The position numbers were made by a program, and so were the translations under genes. This document shows, one piece after another, positions 1-9,510 of a stretch of DNA of 40,721 nt. Source of the stretch: an uncultured Bacilli bacterium (GTDB lineage Bacteria; Bacillota_I; Bacilli_A; RFN20; DUOF01); assembly GCA_934101685.1 (NCBI GenBank), contig CAKORZ010000004.1, positions 1-40,721 of the forward strand. The letters are read 5' to 3'. Below the pieces are notes generated by a model. It did no database searches, had not been told where the DNA came from, and saw only the letters and a list, made by a program, of their open reading frames with translations. Every line of letters starts with the position of its first letter. The first letter of the stretch is position 1.

Positions 1-33
1 TATTCATCCCCTTTTATTTATTATATCAAAAAA

Positions 34-60
34 ATGTAGGCACTTTTTATGTGTCTACAT
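34..60. other. Stem-loop at the left edge, possible terminator
   Basis: A 10-bp stem (34-43 with 51-60) closes a 7-nt loop. Read on the plus strand it contains one G-U pair at 40/54, but the T-tract (complement of A28-A34) lies on the minus-strand side. It could be a terminator or attenuator for a minus-strand gene whose start lies just left of the window; minus-strand AAAGGGGATG is visible at about 5-15. Orientation is unresolved. Confidence 0.4.
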
Positions 61-112
61 TTATCTTACAACTTCAGTTTTAACAACATATCTTTTTTTA
101 AAGGCCAAATAA

Positions 113-142
113 TTGAAAATAAAAGAAAAAGTAATGTATAAT
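113..142 (+). promoter_or_regulatory. Candidate promoter of the T4SS operon
   Basis: TTGAAA (113-118) and TATAAT (137-142) are separated by 18 bp, a good vegetative sigma promoter. It lies 30 bp upstream of the first gene of the three-gene T4SS cluster, whose ribosome binding site AAAGGTG is at 158-164. Confidence 0.6.
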
Positions 143-171
143 GTTTATGTGTAATAGAAAGGTGTGATAGT

Positions 172-2151
172 ATGTCTTTTATTAATTTTTTAGGATTAGA
201 CGATCCTAATTATGGTAATTATGCTAAAGGTATACTATATGTAATATATGATATTTTATGGAAAATAGTAAATGCTGTTGGAAGTTTGATTGATGTTGTT
301 ACAGGTTTGTTTTATAAATTAACGGGAACGACATATCTAGGATCAGGAAGTTCTGAATTAGTTGAACAGCAAGATTTATTAACTAAACTATTTAATGAAA
401 ATATAATTTCAACTTTTTCTGTATTTATGATGATTACAGCAGTTGTGCTTATGACAATATTTGGAACTATAGCAGTAGTAAAGCAAAACTATTTGAGTAA
501 ACAAGAGGCAAGGTCAACTGCAAGTATTATAAAGAATATGATTTTAGCTTTTGTTTTTATACTTTGTTTAACTCCAATATCATTGTTTTTGATATCTTCA
601 GTTACCACAATATCTTCTTCTATTGTTGATTTGTTTGGTGGAAGCAAAGATGTTTCATTAGCAGATTTATTATTTAATTCTAGCTTTAGTGGTGATCCTA
701 TTAATGCATACAATACAATGTATACTACTGAGATTACTAATTGGACTCAAATGGATAGTAACTTTTTATTTGATTTAGACTATGGAACTGTTGAAACAAA
801 TGTAACATTCTATTGGTATGTATATTTACTAGGTGGAGGAGTTATTTTATATAATTTAATAGTTATTGCTTTTGGATTAGTAAAGCGTATATTTATGATT
901 TTAATATTATATATCGTTGCTCCTGTGTATGCAGCTAAGATGGTAGATGATGGTGGAGCTAAGTTCAAAGAGTGGAAGAACAAAGCTTTATCGGAACTTA
1001 TTTCAATTGTTGGTACTGTAATATCGTTTATGATTTTAATATCTCTAATAGGGGTTATAAGTGATATGGAACTTGTGAGTACTACTACAGAAGTTAGTGG
1101 TGGCTTAAGTGGTGCTATAAGTGAGGGAGAAACTCAAACTACAATAAACACAACAGCATTATTAATGAATAACCTTACAAAGATATTATTAGTAATGGCA
1201 GGAACTGCAGTGGCAAAAGATTCAGGAAGCTTGTTAGGAAATGCATTTAAGGGTGCTAATGATGATAGCAATTCATTATTAGAGGGAATATTCAATAGAT
1301 TAGGACCTAAAGAATTCGATAAATCAGGGAAAGAGCAAACTGCACCTCGAACTAGAGTTATTACTAAGACAACAACTACTACAAGAAATATCACAGACTT
1401 TTCTGCTGATATACCAATTAGCGAAGGTAATAGAGAACCTAAAATCAATGTTACAAACAATCAAAGAAATTCTTTCAATACAAATGTTAATAACATAGAT
1501 AGACATATAAATAATATACAAAACAGATCAAATATTAATGTTGCAGCTACTTCATCTAATGATAGCACTTCAAGTAGCATTAAATCAGGAAATTATAGAA
1601 CTATTACAAGCGGTGATGAAAAAGCAAAAGTAAAGCCTACTGATGCATTAAATCAATCATTTATAAATTCTTATAAGCAAGAAAATAGTAAGATGCGTAA
1701 AGAATGGGAGTTAGTAAAAGGCAAAAATAGTTCTGATTCTTCTGCTGTTGTTAAAGAATTTGAGGGTGCTAGTAAAGAACTAGATTCTGCTATAGGTTCT
1801 GCAGATGCAAATAAAGTAAAAGCATCAATGACAAAATATGTTACAGCATACAAAAAAGAAGAAAAAATAGCTAAAGAGGGTTATAAAGAATTTGCTGGAA
1901 AATCTATAAAATTATCAAATGATTTATCAACTCAACAACAAAAAGAATTGAAGAACATATCAAATGCTTATAAGAAAGCACAAATGGATTATGGAAAGAC
2001 GGCAAGAAAACTTACAGAAGTAAGTCGTGGTAATATGAGTGTTGCTGATGCCTTAGGAGTTAAGGAAAAAGCGGATAAACAAAGAGAAAAATTAATGGAA
2101 GCTAGTTCTAGAGCAAGTCAATTCTATAACAATATAAAGAAAGGGGAATAA
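172..2151 (+). CDS. VirB6/TrbL-like polytopic T4SS membrane protein
   Basis: The 659-residue protein has about six to eight hydrophobic segments in residues 15-350 (clear ones near 77-105, 117-150, 210-256, 272-296 and 330-350). A long hydrophilic tail rich in Ser, Thr, Asn, Lys and Glu fills residues 360-659, and its last 150 residues look helical or coiled-coil. This plan, together with PrgI-like and VirB4-like genes directly downstream, fits the VirB6/TrbL-type inner-membrane channel protein of Gram-positive and mollicute conjugation systems. The identification rests on topology and neighbourhood, not on a sequence motif. The start is supported by AAAGGTG 7 nt upstream. The stop lies 3 nt before the next gene, so the three genes are probably translated from one mRNA. 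Relaxase, coupling protein and peptidoglycan hydrolase are not seen in the window. Confidence 0.6.
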   Translation: MSFINFLGLDDPNYGNYAKGILYVIYDILWKIVNAVGSLIDVVTGLFYKLTGTTYLGSGSSELVEQQDLLTKLFNENIISTFSVFMMITAVVLMTIFGTIAVVKQNYLSKQEARSTASIIKNMILAFVFILCLTPISLFLISSVTTISSSIVDLFGGSKDVSLADLLFNSSFSGDPINAYNTMYTTEITNWTQMDSNFLFDLDYGTVETNVTFYWYVYLLGGGVILYNLIVIAFGLVKRIFMILILYIVAPVYAAKMVDDGGAKFKEWKNKALSELISIVGTVISFMILISLIGVISDMELVSTTTEVSGGLSGAISEGETQTTINTTALLMNNLTKILLVMAGTAVAKDSGSLLGNAFKGANDDSNSLLEGIFNRLGPKEFDKSGKEQTAPRTRVITKTTTTTRNITDFSADIPISEGNREPKINVTNNQRNSFNTNVNNIDRHINNIQNRSNINVAATSSNDSTSSSIKSGNYRTITSGDEKAKVKPTDALNQSFINSYKQENSKMRKEWELVKGKNSSDSSAVVKEFEGASKELDSAIGSADANKVKASMTKYVTAYKKEEKIAKEGYKEFAGKSIKLSNDLSTQQQKELKNISNAYKKAQMDYGKTARKLTEVSRGNMSVADALGVKEKADKQREKLMEASSRASQFYNNIKKGE

Positions 2152-2154
2152 TAT

Positions 2155-2460
2155 ATGGGATATTTAATACCAAAATCAGCTAGAAATGTTAAGATGCAAT
2201 TATTTAAAGGACTAGGAATAGTAGAGGCGGCAATGGTTGTAATTGCTGCTGTTATCGCTGTTCTAGTCTTTCAAACACAGTGGCCAATTGTTGCTAAAAT
2301 TATAGCATGTATTTTAGTTCTATTTATAACATTATTTTTAGTTTCACCATCATTTATCGTTAATAAGAAAGGGTACCAAACTTTTGATGTTTTATTTTCA
2401 TATATGTCACAAGAAAAATATTACAAAAAGAAAAGTGCTGTGAAGAAAAATGGCAAGTAA
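2155..2460 (+). CDS. PrgI-like (VirB3-like) small T4SS membrane protein
   Basis: This 101-residue protein has an N-terminal hydrophilic stretch, two adjacent hydrophobic segments (about 24-45 and 49-70) and a basic C-terminus. That is the typical size and topology of PrgI-family proteins, which occupy the VirB3 position of Gram-positive type IV secretion systems and partner with the VirB4 ATPase at the membrane. The ribosome binding site AAAGGGG sits in the end of the upstream gene, and the 3' end overlaps the VirB4-like gene by 11 nt, implying coupled translation. The family call depends mainly on order and topology. Confidence 0.62.
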   Translation: MGYLIPKSARNVKMQLFKGLGIVEAAMVVIAAVIAVLVFQTQWPIVAKIIACILVLFITLFLVSPSFIVNKKGYQTFDVLFSYMSQEKYYKKKSAVKKNGK

Positions 2461-4903
2461 AAATACTAGAAATGGTGGAAATATATTAGATTTCTTCCCT
2501 ATAAAGAAAATAGAAGATGGTGTTATAACATATACTACTAATAAAATTAGTAAAGTTATCAAATTAGGATGTATAAATTTAGCATATTTGTCAATAGAGG
2601 ATCAAAGGTCAAAAATCAGACAAATGACAAACGCTTTAAATTTAATAAAAGATGATTGTAGTATAATAAAACTTGAAAGGCCACTAGATTTATCTGAGGC
2701 AATAAAGAAGCAAGAAAGATTATATGCATTACAAGATGTTAAATTTGCTAATAATGATATGACAGAAGATGGCTATAAGAATAGAAAAGACCAAGTAGAT
2801 TATGAGTGGCAAACATTAAAAGCATATCAACAAGATTATCCTGTTATGATTAAAGAATTTTATTTGGTTATTTATGGTAGTAACTTAGAAGATTTAAACT
2901 TTGTTTATAATAGTGCTTTTGAGAAACTTGAGATTAACAAACTAGAACCCAAAAAATGTACGGATAGTGAAATAAAAGCTTTATTTTATTATATTTTTAA
3001 TCCATATGGTGAGAAAAAAGCTTTTGATTTTGATGAGTGCGAAGATTATAAATCTGCGATTATGCCAGAGGAACTAGAATTCTTTTCAACAAAAATAAGA
3101 ACTGATTCTATGTATGCAAGTATTTATTCTACTTATGAATATCCATCTGATGTTCCTGGTGCATGGCTTGCATCTGTTGTTGTAAATTCTGATACTACAG
3201 TAGTAATAAATGCTAAAAATGTTGAAATGGGTGTTGCTAAAGCTTTGATGGATAAGGCGATACGTGAAATAAGAACACAAATGCTTGAAACTGGTAAAGT
3301 ATCTGAATCCATGAGTAGGCAAACGCAACTTGAATCTTTCTATGAAGTTTTATCTGAAATAGAAAGAGGTAATGAAAGTTTAAAACTAGTTAATATTTAT
3401 ACTATGAATTATGCTAAGACAGAAAAGGATTTAAGGAATACAAATAGAAAAGTTTTGTCTTCGCTTAAGCAACAAAGATTTAAAATAGATAAATTGGCAC
3501 TAAGACAAATGCAAGGATTAATAGCAATGCTACCAACTCCTAGAGATGATATTATTATGACTAATGGTAGAGATATGCCAAGTAGTACATTAGGAGCAGG
3601 ATTCCCATTTATTTTCCAAGGTTTGAATGATAAGGATGGATTTTTACTTGGATATAATGGTGCTGGATTAATTTTCTTTGATCCTAAGGTTAGATCTACA
3701 AGTAGAACCAATTCTAATATTATGATAATTGGTAAATCAGGTTCTGGTAAATCACATTTTACAAAGAAAATGTTATTGAAGTTAATAATGGAAGATGTAA
3801 AGACATATATTATTGACCCAGAAGGTGAATACGATGTAATGACTAAAAAATTAGGTGGCCAAATAATTGATGTTGGTGCAGGTAACAATTCACGTATTAA
3901 CCCATTCCATATATTTGGAGCTATGCAAGAGGGTGATGATGAAGAATTAACTGAAGAACAAATAAAAGAAGGATATAAATCTATATTTTCTAATCACATA
4001 CAGTTCTTGGAACAATTTTTCCAAAACTTAATTCCGGATTTAACAAATAAAGAGTTAGCTAGACTATCTGGTGTAGTTACAGAAGCATATGAAAGAAGAG
4101 GAATTAAGAAAACAGATAATTTTGAAAAATTAAAAGCTGCAGATTTCCCTATAATGGACGATGCGATGGCAATAGTAAAAGAAAAAGTTCAATCAATAAC
4201 AGAAATAATTATTAAGGATTCACATAGATCAATAGACTTAGGTGATGAACTTAGTGATTATAGAAACATTGAAGTATATTTAGAAAGACTTAGTGGAGAA
4301 GGATCACTTTCAAATCTATGGAATGGACCTACTACTATTGATACAAGTTCGAGTGATATGATTCTATTTGACTTTAGAAAAATGTCTTCTTCAAAGAATG
4401 ATATGGTAATGAACTCTCAAATGATGCTTGTTCTTAGATTCCTTGAAAATGAAGTTAGTAAAAATAGAGAAAGAAATATTGCAAAGCATGAAAATAAGCA
4501 TGTTGCAATTGTTGTAGATGAGGCTCACGTATTTATTGATGAAAGAAGCCCAGCAGCGTTATTCTTTATGCACCAAATGGTTAAGCGTATAAGAAAATAT
4601 AATGGTATATTTGTAGTTATTACACAAAACGTAAACGACTTTGTTGGTAGTGCTAGTATCAAAAAATATACAACATCTATTATCAATGGTTGTCAATATT
4701 CATTTATATTTGGTTTAAACCCTGCCGACTTACAAGCATTAATGGACTTATATGCATCAGTTGGTGGTTTCTCTGAAGAAGAGAGAGAATTTATTGCTAA
4801 TGCTGGTATAGGTCAATGTTTATTTGTTGTGGCTCCAGGACAGAGATTAACAATGGATAAAATAACAGTTAGCAAAAATGAAGAATTAGTATTTAAAAAG
4901 TAA
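2450..4903 (+). CDS. VirB4/TraE-family T4SS ATPase
   Basis: An 817-residue conjugation-type ATPase. The Walker A motif GKSGSGKS is near residue 427, and Walker B with its following Glu (VAIVVDEAH) is near residue 687. A VITQNVNDF segment follows the Walker B strand, as is usual in VirB4/TraG-like RecA folds. The N-terminal 350 residues are the family's membrane- and channel-interacting domain. VirB4 proteins energise substrate transfer and pilus or channel assembly at the inner face of the membrane. Length and motifs are complete, with no sign of decay. The gene has little Shine-Dalgarno sequence of its own and overlaps the PrgI-like gene, so coupling is likely. A bidirectional terminator follows. 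Confidence 0.88.
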   Translation: MASKNTRNGGNILDFFPIKKIEDGVITYTTNKISKVIKLGCINLAYLSIEDQRSKIRQMTNALNLIKDDCSIIKLERPLDLSEAIKKQERLYALQDVKFANNDMTEDGYKNRKDQVDYEWQTLKAYQQDYPVMIKEFYLVIYGSNLEDLNFVYNSAFEKLEINKLEPKKCTDSEIKALFYYIFNPYGEKKAFDFDECEDYKSAIMPEELEFFSTKIRTDSMYASIYSTYEYPSDVPGAWLASVVVNSDTTVVINAKNVEMGVAKALMDKAIREIRTQMLETGKVSESMSRQTQLESFYEVLSEIERGNESLKLVNIYTMNYAKTEKDLRNTNRKVLSSLKQQRFKIDKLALRQMQGLIAMLPTPRDDIIMTNGRDMPSSTLGAGFPFIFQGLNDKDGFLLGYNGAGLIFFDPKVRSTSRTNSNIMIIGKSGSGKSHFTKKMLLKLIMEDVKTYIIDPEGEYDVMTKKLGGQIIDVGAGNNSRINPFHIFGAMQEGDDEELTEEQIKEGYKSIFSNHIQFLEQFFQNLIPDLTNKELARLSGVVTEAYERRGIKKTDNFEKLKAADFPIMDDAMAIVKEKVQSITEIIIKDSHRSIDLGDELSDYRNIEVYLERLSGEGSLSNLWNGPTTIDTSSSDMILFDFRKMSSSKNDMVMNSQMMLVLRFLENEVSKNRERNIAKHENKHVAIVVDEAHVFIDERSPAALFFMHQMVKRIRKYNGIFVVITQNVNDFVGSASIKKYTTSIINGCQYSFIFGLNPADLQALMDLYASVGGFSEEEREFIANAGIGQCLFVVAPGQRLTMDKITVSKNEELVFKK

Positions 4904-4907
4904 AAAT

Positions 4908-4946
4908 AAAAGAACATAATGATATTACATCAATATGTTCTTTTTT
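4908..4946. terminator. Bidirectional terminator between VirB4-like gene and nucleoside kinase
   Basis: An 11-bp stem, AAAAGAACATA (4908-4918) with its complement at 4934-4944, encloses an AT-rich loop. It is followed by T-runs on both strands, so it can serve the two convergent genes. Confidence 0.85.
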
Positions 4947-4947
4947 A

Positions 4948-6567
4948 TTAATCTTTAAAACAACTTCCTCCAATAAATTCTCTTATTAATGAATCCTTTG
5001 GAACAAACTTGTCATCAACATCTACAAAATACTTTAAATATTTAATTAATGTTTTAGCTAAATTATATTCGCTTGATGTTTCAGGTACGGCATTCAACAA
5101 AGGCAATGCATATTTTTTCATTACACAGAATTCATAATTTAAAACCGAATTATATACAAAGTCAACGCCTTCTTGGTTGTCATAAATCCATTTAAATTCG
5201 CCTTTTCTAACAGACTCCCACATTTCTAATGTTTGAGAAACATCTGCACCTCTACATCTATTATCTCTTACTATTCTACGTATTAATCTTAGATGAGTAA
5301 CACTTATAGGGTTATAGTCATCTAGATTTATTTGAATATGAGGCCCTATATATATTTCAAACTTATTTTCTTTAGGAATTGATGAAGTTAGCTTTTTGTT
5401 TAAAGCATGAATTCCCTCAATTATTATTGGCGAGTTTTTACCAAGTTTAATTGTAGATCCAACAACTCTTTTTTTTGTTACAAATTCAAATTTAGGAAGT
5501 GTAACTTCTTTTCCATCTGCTAGTTCTTTGATATGCTTGTTGAATAATTCAATGTCTATTAAGTTAATATCTTCAAAATCTATATTTTCTTCCTCTTCTT
5601 TAGTTAAATTGCTTCTATCTTTATAATAATCATCCATTGATAGTTTTACTGGGTGTAATCCTCTTTTTTCTAACTCTATTCTAAGCTTATTAGAAAATGT
5701 TGTTTTACCTGAAGATGAAGGACCAGCGATTGCTATTAATTTGATATCTCTTTTGCTTATTTTTTCACCAAGTTCATGTATTAAATTAGTATGTCTTTGT
5801 TCACATTTTTCTATAAATTCTTTAGGATTTTTTAAAATGTTTTCATTTATATCACTAACAGTTAAGGCTCCTATTTTTTTGCCCCAATCATTAGTGGACA
5901 ATAGTGTTTGTTCATATGTGTTTTCTTCTACAAATTTAGGTATTTCTCCATTTTCTTCAAATCTAGGATATTGCAATATAATCATTCCTTTATATAAAAG
6001 TAAATTATATTTTTTTAAGTATCCAGTAGATGGAACCATGTAACTATACATATAATTAGCATAATCATCACATTCATATATATAAACTTCTTTTTTGGGT
6101 CTAAAAGCATATATATGAACTTTATCTTCAAAACCATTTTTACTATAGTATTCATCTGCTTCTTCTGGTGTAATTGTTTTTCTTACAAAAGTGTAGTTGC
6201 TTTCTATTATTTTATTCATTTCTTTTTTGATTTTTTCAAGATCATCATTATTAAAAAGTTTATCTTTAGAATGGCACGCAATTGATCTAGAAATATAATA
6301 ATCAAAGCTAAATTTTAAATTAGGAAAACATCTTTTAATAGACATAGCTAGTACATATCTAAGAGATGATTCATATATTCTAATGCTATCCTCATCGTTT
6401 AATTCTAAAAATTCAATATTGTTGTTATCTTCAATTGGGTAAAACAAATCTCTTAATTTATTATTAATTTTGCATGAAAAAAATGTTTTATCTTGAATAG
6501 GTAATAAATCTATAGGTCTAATCCCGTTTCTAAATTCTTTTTCTAAACCATTAACAAATATACTCAT
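4948..6567 (-). CDS. Nucleoside (uridine-type) kinase with N-terminal TGS/ThrRS-like domain
   Basis: This 539-residue protein begins with a TGS-like segment (FVNGLEKEFRNGIRPIDLL), followed by a region resembling the second additional domain of threonyl-tRNA synthetase. A P-loop kinase domain starts near residue 280 (AIAGPSSSGKTTF). Downstream are the DDYYKDR and EGIHALN motifs of the uridine kinase/phosphoribulokinase family. This domain order is that of the nucleoside kinase family common in Firmicutes, thought to phosphorylate uridine or another nucleoside in salvage. The exact substrate cannot be read from sequence. The gene is monocistronic: it has its own promoter on the right and shares the 4908-4946 terminator. 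Confidence 0.85.
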   Translation of the reverse strand: MSIFVNGLEKEFRNGIRPIDLLPIQDKTFFSCKINNKLRDLFYPIEDNNNIEFLELNDEDSIRIYESSLRYVLAMSIKRCFPNLKFSFDYYISRSIACHSKDKLFNNDDLEKIKKEMNKIIESNYTFVRKTITPEEADEYYSKNGFEDKVHIYAFRPKKEVYIYECDDYANYMYSYMVPSTGYLKKYNLLLYKGMIILQYPRFEENGEIPKFVEENTYEQTLLSTNDWGKKIGALTVSDINENILKNPKEFIEKCEQRHTNLIHELGEKISKRDIKLIAIAGPSSSGKTTFSNKLRIELEKRGLHPVKLSMDDYYKDRSNLTKEEEENIDFEDINLIDIELFNKHIKELADGKEVTLPKFEFVTKKRVVGSTIKLGKNSPIIIEGIHALNKKLTSSIPKENKFEIYIGPHIQINLDDYNPISVTHLRLIRRIVRDNRCRGADVSQTLEMWESVRKGEFKWIYDNQEGVDFVYNSVLNYEFCVMKKYALPLLNAVPETSSEYNLAKTLIKYLKYFVDVDDKFVPKDSLIREFIGGSCFKD

Positions 6568-6595
6568 AAAATATGGTCAACTCCCATCCTTTACT

Positions 6596-6624
6596 ATTCT
6601 ATCTTATTTTTAAAGTTTAAACAA
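6596..6624 (-). promoter_or_regulatory. Candidate promoter of the nucleoside kinase gene
   Basis: On the minus strand TTGTTT (6624-6619) and TAGAAT (6601-6596) are separated by 17 bp, about 30 nt upstream of the kinase start codon. Confidence 0.5.
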
Positions 6625-6644
6625 TATAACTAAAAAATAAATAG

Positions 6645-6673
6645 TGTCATAGTTTTATTATTTGTGATATAAT
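6645..6673 (+). promoter_or_regulatory. Candidate extended -10 promoter of the lipoprotein gene
   Basis: TGATATAAT (6665-6673) is a TGn extended -10 element, with a weak -35-like TGTCAT 17 bp upstream. It lies just before the GGAGG ribosome binding site at 6684-6688, so the leader would be very short. Confidence 0.55.
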
Positions 6674-6695
6674 TATTTCGCGTGGAGGAATGGCA

Positions 6696-7556
6696 GTGAA
6701 AAAGGCAGTTCAATTTATAATAGTTTTGTCATTTATGTTTATTATAACAGGGTGCTTTAATGGTAAATCTGATAATTCAAATAATGAGGTAGTTGTAAAG
6801 TCTGATTTAGAAACAACTTATTTAGATAAACCTTCTACAGGAAGACCAAAATCACAAACTGAGATGAATAATATTTTCATTGCACTTAATAATTTAAAGA
6901 ACGCTAGTTATTATGAAAGTGAATCATCAGGAGAAGTTGTAGCTAAAAAGTCAGTAAAATTAACAACACAAAGTGTGAAGAATAGAAGAATTATTACTCC
7001 TTCAGCTTCTTTTAGTGAGTCAATAAGCATTAGTACATTTGTAAAAGTTGCTGAGCAGTTGTATGTTGCAGATGACACAATTTTAAAAAGAGACGCTAGT
7101 AGTGTTAGCAACTCTAATGTAAAGTGGAAAAATAATGCAACTAATTTGAGCCAAGAACAATATAAGAAAGATTATGGATATTCTTTTATAGATCCAACTA
7201 GATACATTATAAATGAAAAGACAATTATAAGTGATATAGAAGTTTTAAATAATGGCATTGGTAGGAAGTATACTTATAAATTTAGTTTAGATACTAACAT
7301 AGCTCCTTATTATTACAAAACAAGTATAAAAAAATTATCAGGATCTAATTCAGAACCTAAATTTAATTATATAAATATGACAATAACATTTGATTATAAA
7401 TGGAGAATTTCAAAAATTGAAACAGAAGAAGAATACAAAATTACTTTAAGTGGTTTAGGAACAGTGACATGTACTGCTACATTAACTGAAAATATTAGAA
7501 ATATTAATAGATCAATTAGTATTTCTGAAAGTTCTTTTTTTAATAAATATTTATAA
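6696..7556 (+). CDS. Lipoprotein of unknown function
   Basis: The start is taken at GTG 6696, not ATG 6690, because GGAGG (6684-6688) is 7 nt from the GTG but only 1 nt from the ATG. The product of about 286 residues begins with a lipoprotein signal peptide (MKKAVQFIIVLSFMFIITGC; lipobox ITGC), so Cys20 should be lipidated and the protein anchored on the outer face of the membrane. The mature part is hydrophilic and rich in Ser, Thr and Asn, with predicted beta character and a spacer-like N-terminus. It shows no family I recognise. Its 3' end overlaps the convergent ABC ATPase gene by 6 nt, and no terminator is visible between them. Confidence 0.8.
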   Translation: MKKAVQFIIVLSFMFIITGCFNGKSDNSNNEVVVKSDLETTYLDKPSTGRPKSQTEMNNIFIALNNLKNASYYESESSGEVVAKKSVKLTTQSVKNRRIITPSASFSESISISTFVKVAEQLYVADDTILKRDASSVSNSNVKWKNNATNLSQEQYKKDYGYSFIDPTRYIINEKTIISDIEVLNNGIGRKYTYKFSLDTNIAPYYYKTSIKKLSGSNSEPKFNYINMTITFDYKWRISKIETEEEYKITLSGLGTVTCTATLTENIRNINRSISISESSFFNKYL

Positions 7557-8453
7557 TGATTCTATTGATAATGGAGAAATGTTTATATCAATAATGGTAT
7601 TTATGTCAAATTGATTAATAAAAGTTGCAAAATCACATTTTCTAAAGTCTATTTTTACTTTTAAATAATAATCACTATATTCAATTATTTCAAAGTTTCC
7701 TTTTGGAATATTAAAGCTCTTATTAAATGTTACATTAACATTTTTACTGCTTAATAGAGTTTCTTTAATTATTTCATATTTGTTATCGGCAATTATTTTA
7801 CCATTTTTCAAAATTGTTACTCTTTTACATATTTTTTCAACATCTATAATATTATCACTCGCTATGACTATAGTTGTTTTAAACTCTTTATTTATTCGTT
7901 TTAATAGTTTTAATAATGAATTTTTTGAGATAATGTCTAATGTATTTAATGCCTCATCAAAATAAATAATTGAAGGACTAGTTAACATGTTTATAGCTAT
8001 ATCTAATTTTATTAGATCAAGTTCGCTAACTTCGGCAATTTTTTTGTTTATTATTTTATCAAATTCCAAAGCATCTCTTAATTCTACAATCTTTTTTTCA
8101 ACTTCATTTGTATTAAGTTTTAATTTGGAACCATAATGTAATAAATTATTATACACTGATTCATTAAATAAGAATTTTGCTTTGCTAAAATCATCTAATA
8201 CAACACTATTATTTTGTAACTTAGAATAGTTAACTTTTCCATCAACTAATATTTTTCCATCTGTGGGCATTTCTTTTCCACTTAATAATTTTATAAGTGT
8301 GCTTTTTCCAGAATTAGTTATACCTAAAATAGCTATTATATCTCCTTGACTTATTTTATAGGTAAAATCATCTATTACATTTATTTTTTTTGATTTAAAT
8401 AACTTCTCTTTGACAATATATGTTTTTGTTACATTTTCACATGTTATATCCAT
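7551..8453 (-). CDS. Degenerate ABC-type ATP-binding protein
   Basis: A 300-residue protein with an ABC nucleotide-binding domain in residues 1-220. The P-loop GITNSGKST is intact and Walker B (SIIYFDEAL) keeps the catalytic Glu. However, the signature LSGGQ is replaced by a VSELDL-like segment, the Q-loop Gln is not evident, and the usual H-loop His is replaced in IVIASDN. The C-terminal 80 residues are an extra domain. No permease gene is adjacent. Instead the start overlaps by 17 nt the end of the upstream MBG-domain membrane protein gene, so the two are translationally coupled and may work together. ATP binding is likely; a normal transport cycle is doubtful. Confidence 0.75.
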   Translation of the reverse strand: MDITCENVTKTYIVKEKLFKSKKINVIDDFTYKISQGDIIAILGITNSGKSTLIKLLSGKEMPTDGKILVDGKVNYSKLQNNSVVLDDFSKAKFLFNESVYNNLLHYGSKLKLNTNEVEKKIVELRDALEFDKIINKKIAEVSELDLIKLDIAINMLTSPSIIYFDEALNTLDIISKNSLLKLLKRINKEFKTTIVIASDNIIDVEKICKRVTILKNGKIIADNKYEIIKETLLSSKNVNVTFNKSFNIPKGNFEIIEYSDYYLKVKIDFRKCDFATFINQFDINTIIDINISPLSIESL

Positions 8454-9510
8454 TCTTTTTACTCCTTTTTAAACTTTTATATTTTATAATTTTTGCTTTT
8501 TTTGGTTTGTTTGCATATGTGTTGATTAAGAAAAATATTAAGGCAATAATCAATATACACGATAAAACTACATAAAGCCATGTAAAGTTAGGCTTTTTTT
8601 CAGTTAAAACAAGCGCTCCTAAGGCTGTAACTGTATATGTTATATAGCCATCTTCACTAATATCATATGATATCTTTTCATATTCACCATCATGATAGTT
8701 AAAGGCTATTATTTTTTTAGAGTTTATTGTTTTATCTAATTTAAATTTTAGGTTTATTTTGCCATTAATATCAGATAAGCGAGTAGTATTACTTTTTAGA
8801 TATATATCGTAGTAATCTTTTATAACATATCCTTCTTTTGTTATATCTGTAGATACACTATTAATTACAAGGGTAGAATTAGAAGGAATATATATATCAT
8901 CAACAAAAGTTATTTTGCTATTGTATTTTCCTGCTTTTTCTATGTATTTTGGATATATTGTTCCAGTAATATTTGCTAAATCCAAATAATAATTATTTTT
9001 TTTGTTACCTTCGATTGATAAACCATCTATTTTTATTGGAATATTTTCACCTACTAAAATGCTTTCTGATGTTGCTGTTGGAATGCCTGAAATATAGGTT
9101 TCTTTATCTATTATTCCGGTTATGGTGTAATTAGGTAATTTAAAAAGAGTTGTTTCATCATATTGCTTTTTTATTTCTCTTTCAAATGATAGTGAGATCT
9201 TTTTTTGTAAAACATTAAAACTAACGGTTATTTCTTTTTTATCAAAATTTGTGTCATATGGAGTAAAAACTGCAGTTCTTTCGTAAGTTCCTACATCTAA
9301 TACTTCTAGTTCATTTTTCCAAAGAAAAACACCACTTGTATTAGCGCTGCCACCTAGTAATTCGGCTTTATATAGGTGGTCACCATAAATAATGTCTTTT
9401 GCTAGAGGAACTTCATATATTATTGTTTCCTCGGCTTTTAATTTGTGAGAGGTTGTAATAAAAAAGAAAATGACGGATATAAACACTAGTAAAATTACAT
9501 TTCTTTTCAT
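8437..9510 (-). CDS. Secreted/membrane-anchored MBG-type Ig-like repeat protein
   Basis: The 357-residue protein has an N-terminal signal peptide (about residues 1-26, with a KLKAEE-like processing region). An extracellular part follows with MBG/YDG-like repeat signatures (IIYGDHLYKAELLGG, YDETTLFKLPNYTITG). Near residues 308-330 a hydrophobic segment ends the outside part, and a short basic cytoplasmic tail follows. MBG domains are bacterial Ig-like beta modules of surface proteins. The ribosome binding site GAGGTGG precedes ATG 9510. The gene is followed, with overlap, by a degenerate ABC ATPase. Adhesion or envelope function is inferred from the architecture only. Confidence 0.75.
   Translation of the reverse strand: MKRNVILLVFISVIFFFITTSHKLKAEETIIYEVPLAKDIIYGDHLYKAELLGGSANTSGVFLWKNELEVLDVGTYERTAVFTPYDTNFDKKEITVSFNVLQKKISLSFEREIKKQYDETTLFKLPNYTITGIIDKETYISGIPTATSESILVGENIPIKIDGLSIEGNKKNNYYLDLANITGTIYPKYIEKAGKYNSKITFVDDIYIPSNSTLVINSVSTDITKEGYVIKDYYDIYLKSNTTRLSDINGKINLKFKLDKTINSKKIIAFNYHDGEYEKISYDISEDGYITYTVTALGALVLTEKKPNFTWLYVVLSCILIIALIFFLINTYANKPKKAKIIKYKSLKRSKKNGYNM

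Noticed and set aside
489..713. Minus-strand ORFs within the T4SS genes
   Set aside because: They are short, lack ribosome binding sites and lie wholly opposite well-supported plus-strand genes.
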